From Lachnospiraceae bacterium (GTDB lineage: Bacteria; Bacillota; Clostridia; Lachnospirales; Lachnospiraceae), in contig SVEG01000021.1 of NCBI GenBank assembly GCA_015057505.1, positions 1-54,243 of the forward strand: a DNA stretch of 54,243 nt, read 5' to 3'. Below, in pieces: positions 1 through 7,656 of this stretch (position 1 is the first letter of the stretch; each line of letters begins with the position of its first letter). The notes under the pieces were generated by a model. That model searched no databases and was not told the origin of the DNA. It saw only the letters and a list, made by a program, of their open reading frames with translations. The position numbers and the translations under genes are program-made.

Positions 1-34
1 AATGTTTATTTGTTCCACCTTTTTGACGACTCAT
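1..34 (-). CDS. 5' end of an unidentified gene cut by the window edge
   Basis: On the minus strand an ATG (complement of 32-34) follows an AAAGGA-like ribosome binding site at about 45-50 and opens a frame reading MSRQKGGTNKH before the window ends. Eleven residues are too few to identify the product. A Lys/Gly-rich start of this kind is seen in some helix-turn-helix or transposase leader domains, but that is only a guess. The gene is separated from the M20 peptidase gene by a hairpin at 81-116. Confidence 0.35.
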   Translation of the reverse strand, partial: MSRQKGGTNKH

Positions 35-80
35 AAAAACACATCCTTTCAAAAGAATTATACTAAAAAAAGATACAAAA

Positions 81-116
81 AAAGTAGACATGCTTTTTTA
101 CATGTCTACTTTTAGT
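81..116 (-). terminator. Intrinsic terminator downstream of the M20 peptidase gene
   Basis: AGTAGACATG and CATGTCTACT form a perfect stem around an eight-base loop, with T/A runs on both sides, so it could terminate in either direction. It lies about 45 nt beyond the stop codon of the minus-strand peptidase gene. Confidence 0.8.
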
Positions 117-162
117 TTACAACTTCACATATTTTTATGGGCGGCTTTAATTTAACTAAATA

Positions 163-1629
163 TTAATTTTTTCTACCTTCCTGTGCTTTAACAATCGCTT
201 TGTAATAATCGACCGCACCCGGCAGACAACCAATCTCGATATTCTCATTCAGACCATGCATACCTGCCATCTGCTCAGGACCGTAGTTAACGGGACTGAA
301 GCGTACGCAGTTATCGCAGACATCATCATAGAAACGGCAATCCGTTGCGCCTGTAACGACATACGGGAGTACACCGATGTCGGGGAAGCAGGAGAGGATT
401 GTTCTTTGAACAATGTCAAAGGCTTCACCCTTCAAATTAAGGGACTTGGAAGGATAGCCGCGGTAAACAACTTCGGTCTCAAGACCGTATTTTGAGGCAA
501 GGTCAGTTATAACTTTTAGACTTTCATCGGTTCCCTGATGAGGTATATAACGCATATTGGCACATACACTTGCTTCCTGTGGAATTACATTGTATCCGCT
601 TGAACCCGACTGCATGGTAAATGCGATGGTGGTCTGGAGCATTGCCGCGGCCTGTGCACTTATCATAGGCATTACCTTCTTAAGCAGAGGGCGGAATAAC
701 CACAGATTACTCATGACGAGACGTAAGCCGAAGTTACCTGCATATGGCGCGATACGTCCGAACATTGCGTTAACCGCAGGAGTAAATTTTCTGCGGAAAG
801 GAGTTTTTTTCTCGACACGTGCAATAAACTTGGCAAGTCTTGGAATGGGGGTGTTTCTGCCGGGAGCACTTGAATGACCGCCGTTACTTCTTGCAATAAA
901 CTTTACATCGCCGTAGCCCTTTTCAAAGATTCCCACGGCTGCAAAATGTCCTTTGACACCGCCGACGGGGTCCTGAATAATACTTCCGCCTTCGTCGCAG
1001 AGCATGAACAATTTGATTCCGTGTTCTTTTAACCAACCGGCAAGCTTGGGACCGCCGCTTCCGCCTATTTCTTCGGTACAGCTGCTTGCAAGATACACAT
1101 CGCAGGCAGGAGTGTAGCCGTCATTTATCATTTCTTCGACTGCCTGATAAAATGCCATAACACTGCATTTGGTGTCGGCAGAGCCGCGTCCCCAGAGCTT
1201 ACCTTCTGCAATTTCTCCGGAAAATGGAGGGTATTTCCACTCGCCGGTTGCTTCAACTACGTCCATGTGGCTCATAAGCATAATCGGGTCTTTAGAAGAT
1301 TTGCCGGGCCATTTTAACAGTAGGTTACCGTCAATCTCTGTCTTTTCGCAGGTCGCAAAGACTGTCGGGAAAAGCTCCTCAAGAAGCTTGTGAAACGAAA
1401 GGAACTTCTCTATAGAAGTGTCGTTACGGTCGGAAATAGTCTCGTGTTTAACCATGCGTGAGAGCTTGCCGGCATATTCATCAATGCGTGCCTTGTCCTC
1501 CGATAACTTAAAGTTTGTTGTTTTCTTAGGTAACAAAAGAGTTCTTACGATTGCTATAAGCAGGCAGAGCACAAGTGCGGCTGCAGAAATAAGCAATATC
1601 TTAATCAGTATATCAAATAGAATATCCAT
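163..1629 (-). CDS. M20 family metallopeptidase (PM20D1/carboxypeptidase S-like)
   Basis: A 488-residue zinc-dependent peptidase or amidohydrolase that would release amino acids from dipeptides or N-acyl amino acids. The N-terminus has one membrane segment (about residues 8-28), so the enzyme is probably membrane-anchored. The M20 metal and catalytic motifs are all visible in order: MSHMDVV (His ligand and catalytic Asp), GRGSADTK (bridging Asp), CTEEIGG (catalytic Glu pair), LCDEGG, and HGLNENI (C-terminal His). Length suits the PM20D1/CPS branch rather than the shorter PepT or DapE. An AGGAG site precedes the ATG. It is the last gene of a minus-strand cluster after two membrane proteins, which suggests coupling of peptide or amino-acid transport with hydrolysis (inference). 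The substrate cannot be read from the sequence. Confidence 0.88.
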   Translation of the reverse strand: MDILFDILIKILLISAAALVLCLLIAIVRTLLLPKKTTNFKLSEDKARIDEYAGKLSRMVKHETISDRNDTSIEKFLSFHKLLEELFPTVFATCEKTEIDGNLLLKWPGKSSKDPIMLMSHMDVVEATGEWKYPPFSGEIAEGKLWGRGSADTKCSVMAFYQAVEEMINDGYTPACDVYLASSCTEEIGGSGGPKLAGWLKEHGIKLFMLCDEGGSIIQDPVGGVKGHFAAVGIFEKGYGDVKFIARSNGGHSSAPGRNTPIPRLAKFIARVEKKTPFRRKFTPAVNAMFGRIAPYAGNFGLRLVMSNLWLFRPLLKKVMPMISAQAAAMLQTTIAFTMQSGSSGYNVIPQEASVCANMRYIPHQGTDESLKVITDLASKYGLETEVVYRGYPSKSLNLKGEAFDIVQRTILSCFPDIGVLPYVVTGATDCRFYDDVCDNCVRFSPVNYGPEQMAGMHGLNENIEIGCLPGAVDYYKAIVKAQEGRKN

Positions 1630-1655
1630 AAATTTCTCCTAAGTATATTAGTAAG

Positions 1656-2360
1656 TTATTCTGACTGTTTTGCTTCAAGCTCTTTCCCTTCCTTGCGGAA
1701 AAGTATAAAGGAATGTGCAATGGTAATTGCACCGCTGAGTAACATAAGGAAGCCTACGCTTGAAATAAGACTTGGTACGCAGATGAAAAGCACGGTCATT
1801 ACAATAAGCGGAATTGCAACGAGCTTTTTGCCGCGACTGAAATATTTGAATGCCATTGCACCAAAAAGTGCAGGTACTACGTTGTTGAATGCCGGCTGTA
1901 AAACTTCTGATTCAAGAACCGGACGAAGCGGAATGATTAAGAATACGCCAAGTGCAATAACGACTGTTGTAACAAGTGACGATACCGCAATTGAGAGCGT
2001 TGAAACAATCTCATTCTCAGTGGTTCCTGCCTCTGTTCCGGCGATATCACGTGCATTGAGCGCACAAGGAATCTTCATGTTGATGAGGTTACCTGTAATA
2101 AAGGCAAGGTAGCTTCCGCCTGCACCGAGCATAGGGGTATAAATCAAAAATTCAACGATACAGCTCGGAATATAAATAATTGCAATCTGTGCGAGTCCCT
2201 TGCCGAAGGCTGAAAGGTCTGGCATCGCATCAAGAACAATTCCCATTGCAAAAGGAGCACTTATAAGAAGGATGATGCCTATAAGCAAGCCTATACGCCC
2301 GAAAAGATGAGTTCTTTCGTTATAACGTTCCAAATATAATTCTTTTTCCTGATTATTCAT
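1656..2360 (-). CDS. Multi-spanning membrane protein, partner of the DUF5058 protein
   Basis: A 234-residue protein with about six hydrophobic helices (near 24-42, 55-78, 122-145, 158-168, 175-195 and 198-215) and a charged cytoplasmic N-terminus. I do not recognise a named family with certainty. It sits 12 nt downstream of the DUF5058 gene and 26 nt upstream of the M20 peptidase gene, all on the minus strand, so the three are likely one operon. The pairing of two integral membrane proteins suggests a two-subunit transporter. A GGAGG site precedes the ATG. Function unknown; amino-acid or peptide movement is inferred only from the neighbouring peptidase. Confidence 0.7.
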   Translation of the reverse strand: MNNQEKELYLERYNERTHLFGRIGLLIGIILLISAPFAMGIVLDAMPDLSAFGKGLAQIAIIYIPSCIVEFLIYTPMLGAGGSYLAFITGNLINMKIPCALNARDIAGTEAGTTENEIVSTLSIAVSSLVTTVVIALGVFLIIPLRPVLESEVLQPAFNNVVPALFGAMAFKYFSRGKKLVAIPLIVMTVLFICVPSLISSVGFLMLLSGAITIAHSFILFRKEGKELEAKQSE

Positions 2361-2372
2361 ACCGGCACCTCC

Positions 2373-3131
2373 TTAAAATATTATTCCGCAAATTACGGCA
2401 GCGGTCATACCTACAAGCATACTGCCTGCGATTGAAAAGTTGTCAAGCCATGCCATTTTCTTTTTCTCGGCAAAGTAAACAAAGATTGCCATTGCAACAG
2501 CAGAAAAAGCAAATGTGACAAGCTGTAGATACTGTCCGGTAACTACAAGAGCACCGTCCTGTATTTGAATAAGTTGTCCGATGTAGCTTCCTGTATAAGC
2601 GGTAATAAGACCTATAAACATGGCAGTCATGGCATTGTCGCCGAAGCTTCTGCCACCTTTTTTTGAAGGACCGGATTTTTGAAGCTTTTTGCTGTAGCTC
2701 TTACCGAAAAGTGCCATACATACAACGCCCCAGATAATACCAACAGCCATAAGAAGAGCAATTGTCGTAAATGCCTGAAGAGTCATCTCATCAACATTAA
2801 GCCCGGAAAGACCAATGCTTTTGGCGGCGATGTCGGCAACGCTTGTCTCGTAATGAAGCGCACCGATAACCGAAAGCCTTAGCCACGGAAGAGGTATTCC
2901 GAGTGTACCTGAGAGTGCTATAACTCCGAGTAAAATACTGATACTTGGCAGAAGTGAAAATGTAAAGCTGGAAGTAATGGTACGTTTGAGTTTAACCTTG
3001 TCCATACCGATGGCAATGCCTGCACGATACGCGCGAACCATAAAGAAAATACTCATTCCTGCCACAAACAGAATAATAATGCCGCTGATAAGATAGAGCG
3101 GGGTACTGCTTAGCTGGTCTAAAATATTCAT
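2373..3131 (-). CDS. DUF5058 family membrane protein
   Basis: A 252-residue protein with six or more membrane helices; the order of hydrophobic segments and the AYRAGIAIGM and LPWLRLSVIG stretches match what I remember of the DUF5058 family, which has no assigned biochemical role. It is first in the minus-strand cluster with a second membrane protein and the M20 peptidase. The start is supported by AAAGGGTGA a short distance upstream. Joint occurrence with a six-helix partner suggests a heteromeric transporter or channel (inference). Confidence 0.75.
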   Translation of the reverse strand: MNILDQLSSTPLYLISGIIILFVAGMSIFFMVRAYRAGIAIGMDKVKLKRTITSSFTFSLLPSISILLGVIALSGTLGIPLPWLRLSVIGALHYETSVADIAAKSIGLSGLNVDEMTLQAFTTIALLMAVGIIWGVVCMALFGKSYSKKLQKSGPSKKGGRSFGDNAMTAMFIGLITAYTGSYIGQLIQIQDGALVVTGQYLQLVTFAFSAVAMAIFVYFAEKKKMAWLDNFSIAGSMLVGMTAAVICGIIF

Positions 3132-3306
3132 AGAATCACCCTTTTTATAAGATATTATTATCTATAATTATAAGCTGTTTTTACAAGGATTGCAATTAAT
3201 CGACAGAATATATTTAATAATTAATAAACAGACATACTTTAAATAAAAAAAGAGTTGTGATAAAATATAGAGGAAAACAAAGTCATAGGAGGGAAAGGAG
3301 ATTTCT

Positions 3307-4203
3307 ATGAGTGATGTGTCAATAAATGAAGTTAAGAATCAGATAGAACGTGAAATGGTGTCAGCATTGGAAGAAGGCCAGTTTAAAGTTTTCTTACAGC
3401 CGAAGATAAATATGGTTGCAACAAAGCTTTGTGGTGCGGAGGCTCTTGTAAGATGGTTTCATCCTGTGGACGGAATGCGTTCGCCGGCTTTGTTTATTCC
3501 GGTTTTTGAGCAGAACGGATTTATATTAAAATTAGATGAATATATGTTTGAAGAGGTTTGCCGCATTAAAGCTGAGTGGATAAGACGTAAAGAAAAATAC
3601 GCAGGTATTGTAGTGTCGGTAAATATGTCACGTCAGCATTTGCATGAAAAGGATTTTTGTGATACCCTGGTAGGTATAGCCGATAAATATGGTATTGTAC
3701 ATAATGAGTTGGAGATAGAGCTTACGGAAAACCTTTTTGTGGAAAATGTTAATGATATAATTGACAATATTAACAGACTTAAAGAACACGGTTTTCTTGT
3801 GTCGATAGATGATTTTGGTTCAGGTTTTTCGGCACTCAATTTATTAAAGGATTTGTATGTTGACACTATAAAAATCGACAGAGGTTTTATTCACGGTTCG
3901 GGTGAGACAGAGCGTGGAAAGGGCATTATCAGGAATGTAATTGCCATGTGTCTTGATCTTAAGGTGGATGTAGTTACGGAAGGAATAGAAACTAAGGAAC
4001 AGGTTGATTTTATTACAAGATGCGGATGCCAGATTGCACAGGGTTTTTATTATTCAAAACCGCTGCCTCTTAATGAGTTTGAAGCATTTGCAGATGAATA
4101 TGTGGTTGCGGCACTTAATTGTTATGAGTTTCCTATGAACGGAGATTTAAGGTCAAAGGACGGAAGCCTTGAAGGCACATTGGTAGGAGAAGGCTTTGAA
4201 TAG
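3307..4203 (+). CDS. EAL-domain cyclic-di-GMP phosphodiesterase; ends at an in-frame amber codon inside a LamG domain
   Basis: A 298-residue open frame that is almost entirely an EAL domain, which hydrolyses cyclic di-GMP to pGpG. Conserved residues are intact: the signature E45-A46-L47, N106 in VNMSRQ, E141 in ELTEN, the D168-D169 pair in IDDFGSG, K189, E225 in VTEGIE, and Q245 in AQGFYYSKPL. The protein is therefore predicted to be active. No signal peptide or membrane segment is seen, so it acts in the cytoplasm. After about residue 270 the sequence changes character (NCYEFPMNGDL, GTLVGEGFE) and looks like the first strands of a LamG/jelly-roll domain. It then stops at TAG 4201-4203, while the same frame continues with the rest of that domain to 4728. 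AGGAGGGAAAGGAG precedes the ATG. Confidence 0.9.
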   Translation: MSDVSINEVKNQIEREMVSALEEGQFKVFLQPKINMVATKLCGAEALVRWFHPVDGMRSPALFIPVFEQNGFILKLDEYMFEEVCRIKAEWIRRKEKYAGIVVSVNMSRQHLHEKDFCDTLVGIADKYGIVHNELEIELTENLFVENVNDIIDNINRLKEHGFLVSIDDFGSGFSALNLLKDLYVDTIKIDRGFIHGSGETERGKGIIRNVIAMCLDLKVDVVTEGIETKEQVDFITRCGCQIAQGFYYSKPLPLNEFEAFADEYVVAALNCYEFPMNGDLRSKDGSLEGTLVGEGFE

Positions 4204-4728
4204 AGAGAGAGCCATTGTAAGGGCAAAAAGGCGCTGTATTTTCCGGGAGGAGATCAGGGGACTAATGTTGTTACAATCCCTGAGAGTGCCATTGTAAGCC
4301 AAAGCTATACAGTGTCGATGTGGATTAAGCCGGAAAGTTTATATCCGTGGGCATGCGCATTATATGTCAGACATGATATAGGATTTGCAACAATTTCGCC
4401 GCTTGCATGGGAAGATGCTTCGAATTTCCGTATATGGAATTCTATTGGAATAGAAGGCTGGTATGACGTGAAAGGGCCTAAGCTTGAAATTGGTGTATGG
4501 ACATGCTTTGCCATAACGTATAATTCCAAAACAGATGTTATGACTGCATTTATAAACGGTGAGAAAATAGGTGAGCTTGAGAAAGTACCTACAAACCGAC
4601 ATGCTGAGCAGATTGTTATAGGCGGAGATGCTTTTCAACCGTCATTTAATGGTTGTATAAGTGATTTGGTTATTTATAACGAAGTTAAAGATGAGGAGTT
4701 TGTAAAGGCACTTTACAATTCTTATTAA
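4204..4728 (+). pseudogene. In-frame continuation of the EAL gene: remainder of a LamG/concanavalin-like domain after an amber codon
   Basis: Directly after TAG 4201-4203, in the same frame, 174 sense codons run without stop or frameshift to TAA at 4726-4728. They contain a GKKALYFPGG strand, VTIPESAIV, SYTVSMWIKPE, WTCFAITYN, AFINGEKIGE and FNGCISDLVIYNE, the usual succession of a LamG_3-type jelly roll that binds glycans or proteins. Its first strands are encoded before the TAG. An internal ATG at 4312 would start mid-domain and has no ribosome binding site, so separate translation is unlikely. The simplest reading is one EAL-LamG gene (3307-4728) broken by a recent nonsense mutation. Amber read-through or a sequence error are the alternatives. 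LamG is normally extracellular, so joining it to a cytoplasmic EAL domain is odd. Confidence 0.7.
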
Positions 4729-4758
4729 TATTTCAGACAAAGGAAAGTGAAAAGTAGC

Positions 4759-5874
4759 ATGAAAGTTGTATTAGAGAATTTAACCAAGAAGTTTCCAAGC
4801 CGTAATAAGCGTGAAAAAGCGGATGTTATTGCGGTCAATAATTTTACTTTTGAGATTCCGGACGGTAAGCTTATCGGACTTCTCGGACCTTCGGGCTGCG
4901 GTAAGAGTACGATGCTTAATTTACTCTGCGGTCTTTTGACACCGACAAGCGGTAAGATATTCTTCGGTGAGGATGATGTTACTAATCTTCCACCGGAGAA
5001 TAGAGGCGTTGGTCTTGTATTTCAGAACTATGCGCTTTACCCGCACCTTACCGTTAAGCAGAATATTACATTTCCGCTTGAGAATCTTAAGGGTGCAGCC
5101 AAGCTTTCTAAGGAAGTGATGGCACAGAAAGCACTTGAAGCGGCAAAGCTTGTGCAGATTGACGGTTTGATGGACAGAAAGCCAAGTGAACTTTCGGGCG
5201 GACAGCAGCAGCGAGTTGCGATTGCACGTGCGCTTGTTAAGATGCCCAGAATCCTTCTTCTTGATGAGCCTCTTTCCAACCTTGATGCAAGACTCCGTCT
5301 GCAGACAAGGGAAGAGATAAGGAGAATACAGAGAGAGACAGGAATTACAACAATTTTTGTAACACATGACCAGGAAGAGGCAATGAGCATTTCTGACATG
5401 ATTGTTGTTATGAAGGACGGTATTTTACAGCAGATTGGTAAGCCGCAGGAGGTTTATGACGAACCGGTTAATATGTTTGTTGCAACCTTCCTAGGAACAC
5501 CGCCTATCAACGTATTCGATGCCGAAGTTAAGGACGGTAAGCTTTACATAGGCAAGGAAGCTGTTTTGGAGGTTAAGGGAGTTGCGGACAGAGAAGTATA
5601 TGCAGCGATAAGACCGGAGGGCTTTATTCTCAAGGAAGACGGTGTATTTGGATGTGACCTTAATGAAGTTGAAGTTATGGGACGAGACATCAGCGTTGTG
5701 TCCAAGCATAAGAATTCAAGGAATACAGAGATTCGCTCTATTATAAGCTCTGATACTAAGATAGAGCTGAATTCGTCGGTTGTAAGATTTGATATAAAGC
5801 CTCATAAGGTATTTATCTTTGACAAAGAGACGGAAGAGAGAATTTATTTTGATGTGAATGAGGGAGACTTATAA
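4759..5874 (+). CDS. Sugar ABC transporter ATP-binding protein (MalK/UgpC/MsmK type)
   Basis: An ATPase of about 371 residues that powers carbohydrate import. Visible motifs are Walker A GPSGCGKST (about 43-51), the Q-loop in LVFQNYALYPH, the signature LSGGQQQRVAIARAL, Walker B RILLLDEPLSNLD, and the H-loop in TIFVTHDQEE. The C-terminal third is the TOBE/regulatory region of CUT1 ATPases. A GTG four codons upstream (4747) lies only two bases after AGGA, so I prefer the ATG at 4759, whose N-terminus MKVVLENLTKKF is typical; the choice is not certain. The next gene begins one base after the stop, so ATPase, permeases and binding protein form one operon. Having a dedicated ATPase in the operon is notable, because many Firmicutes share one MsmK. 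Confidence 0.92.
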   Translation: MKVVLENLTKKFPSRNKREKADVIAVNNFTFEIPDGKLIGLLGPSGCGKSTMLNLLCGLLTPTSGKIFFGEDDVTNLPPENRGVGLVFQNYALYPHLTVKQNITFPLENLKGAAKLSKEVMAQKALEAAKLVQIDGLMDRKPSELSGGQQQRVAIARALVKMPRILLLDEPLSNLDARLRLQTREEIRRIQRETGITTIFVTHDQEEAMSISDMIVVMKDGILQQIGKPQEVYDEPVNMFVATFLGTPPINVFDAEVKDGKLYIGKEAVLEVKGVADREVYAAIRPEGFILKEDGVFGCDLNEVEVMGRDISVVSKHKNSRNTEIRSIISSDTKIELNSSVVRFDIKPHKVFIFDKETEERIYFDVNEGDL

Positions 5875-5875
5875 A

Positions 5876-6769
5876 ATGGAGAAAAGAAATCTGAAAGGCT
5901 GGCTGTACCTTTTGCCTGCAATTCTTTTTCTGGGAGTTTTCATGGTGTATCCTCTCATTGATGTTTTTATTTACTCTTTTGAAGAGGGATACAATTCCGC
6001 GTCCCAGACGTTTTTCGGAGTGGGAGCATATAATTATTCATATGTTTTGCACGATCCGTATTTTTTGCAGGCGATTAAGAATACATTCATACTTGTTGTT
6101 ATAACTGTACCGGTTTCCACGGGACTTGCGTTACTTATTTCTGTGGGACTTAATTCAATTAAGCCGTTAAGAGATTTGTATCAGACAGTATATTTCCTGC
6201 CTTATGTAACAAATACATTGGCGGTAGGTCTTGTATTTATGATTTTGTTCAAAAAGACGGCATACTCCGACGGACTTGTAAATATGCTTATTAATCTGTT
6301 CGGCGGAACCTCCGTTGACTTTATCGACGGTCCGTATTGGGCGAAGATGTTTGTGCTTTGCTTCTATACGGTTTGGGTTGTTTTGCCGTTTAAGATTCTG
6401 ATTCTTACGAGTGCGCTTGCATCCGTTAATGAAGATTATTATAAGGCTGCCAAGGTTGACGGTACGTCAAGACTTAGGATATTTACGAGAATTACCGTGC
6501 CGATGATTTCGCCGACGCTGTTTTACCTTATTATCACGGGCTTTATCGGAGCATTTAAGGCATACAGTGATGCTGTTGCGTTGTTCGGAACAGACCTTAA
6601 CGCGGCGGAGATGAACACGATTGTTGGCTACATATATGATATGCTGTACGGTAACAGCGGCGGATATCCGTCCTATGCTTCGGCGGCAGCGATTATACTT
6701 TTTGCGATTGTTCTTACAATAACATGTATTAACTTGCTGGTTAGTAAGAAACATGTGCATTATTCATGA
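5876..6769 (+). CDS. Carbohydrate ABC transporter permease (MalF/UgpA-like)
   Basis: A permease of about 297 residues with six membrane helices, belonging to the CUT1 family of sugar importers. The EAA loop is visible as YYKAAKVDGTSRLRIFTRIT, the contact site for the ATPase. I chose the ATG at 5876 because AGGGAG (5861-5866) sits nine bases before it; an in-frame ATG at 5858 lies inside the upstream gene. The stop overlaps the possible start of the next permease as ATGA. It is predicted to pair with the following permease as a heterodimer in the cytoplasmic membrane. Confidence 0.92.
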   Translation: MEKRNLKGWLYLLPAILFLGVFMVYPLIDVFIYSFEEGYNSASQTFFGVGAYNYSYVLHDPYFLQAIKNTFILVVITVPVSTGLALLISVGLNSIKPLRDLYQTVYFLPYVTNTLAVGLVFMILFKKTAYSDGLVNMLINLFGGTSVDFIDGPYWAKMFVLCFYTVWVVLPFKILILTSALASVNEDYYKAAKVDGTSRLRIFTRITVPMISPTLFYLIITGFIGAFKAYSDAVALFGTDLNAAEMNTIVGYIYDMLYGNSGGYPSYASAAAIILFAIVLTITCINLLVSKKHVHYS

Positions 6770-6780
6770 GGTTGATTAAT

Positions 6781-7656
6781 ATGCAGAAACCGGTTGATTA
6801 CGAAAAAATAGAAAAAGCGGCGAAGAACCGCAAGAGGATTTTAGATATTGTTATTTATGCGTTCCTTACGCTGTGGGCAATAGTTGTCCTGTTCCCTTTT
6901 TATTGGATGATATTGACATCTGTAAAAAGTTACGGAGCGTATAATTCGGAGTACATTCCAAAGTTTTTTACGTTGTCCCCGACATTGCAGAATTACGCAG
7001 ATGCATTTACAAGCGTACCGCTTACAAGATATCTTTTGAACACGCTTGTTTTTGCGGTGGCGACTACCGCGATTATGTTATTTGTGATAATTCTTGCGGC
7101 ATTTGCTTTTGCAAGACTTGATTTTAAAGGTAAAAATCTCGTGTTTACACTGTTCCTTGCGCTTATGATGATACCTAATGAGCTTGTTATTATCACTAAC
7201 TTTGTAACGATTACGAATCTTGATATGCGTAATACGTTCTGGGGACTAATACTTCCGTCGGTTACATCAGTATTTTATATTTACCTGCTTAAGGAAAACT
7301 TTGCGCAGATACCGGACCAGCTTTATTATGCGGCGAAGGTTGACGGCACTTCGGACCTTAGGTATCTGCTTAAGGTTATGATTCCGATATGTAAGCCTAC
7401 TATTGTAACGATAGTTATTCTTAAGGTTATTGAGTGTTGGAATTCCTATGTATGGCCGAGACTTATCACAGACGATGAAGCATATTTCCTTGTTTCCAAC
7501 GGAATTCAGGAGATTAGGGAAAATGGCTTCGGACGTGAGAATATTCCGGCGATGATGGCGGCGGTAGTAGTAATTTCAGTGCCGCTTGTAGTGCTGTTTT
7601 TGATATTCCGTAAGAAGATAATGGAGGGAGTATCAAGAGGAGGTACCAAGGGATGA
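6781..7656 (+). CDS. Carbohydrate ABC transporter permease (MalG/UgpE-like)
   Basis: The second CUT1 permease, about 291 residues with six membrane helices and the EAA loop YYAAKVDGTSDLRYLLKVMI. It should form the translocation pore with the upstream permease. The start at 6781 is preferred because GAGG (6768-6771) lies nine bases upstream; an earlier in-frame ATG at 6766 overlaps the upstream stop but has no ribosome binding site. Its stop overlaps the start of the binding-protein gene (ATGA), indicating translational coupling. Confidence 0.92.
   Translation: MQKPVDYEKIEKAAKNRKRILDIVIYAFLTLWAIVVLFPFYWMILTSVKSYGAYNSEYIPKFFTLSPTLQNYADAFTSVPLTRYLLNTLVFAVATTAIMLFVIILAAFAFARLDFKGKNLVFTLFLALMMIPNELVIITNFVTITNLDMRNTFWGLILPSVTSVFYIYLLKENFAQIPDQLYYAAKVDGTSDLRYLLKVMIPICKPTIVTIVILKVIECWNSYVWPRLITDDEAYFLVSNGIQEIRENGFGRENIPAMMAAVVVISVPLVVLFLIFRKKIMEGVSRGGTKG

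Noticed and set aside
4312-4728. A separate LamG-like gene starting at ATG 4312
   Set aside because: It would begin in the middle of the fold with no ribosome binding site; the in-frame sequence before it carries the missing strands of the same domain.
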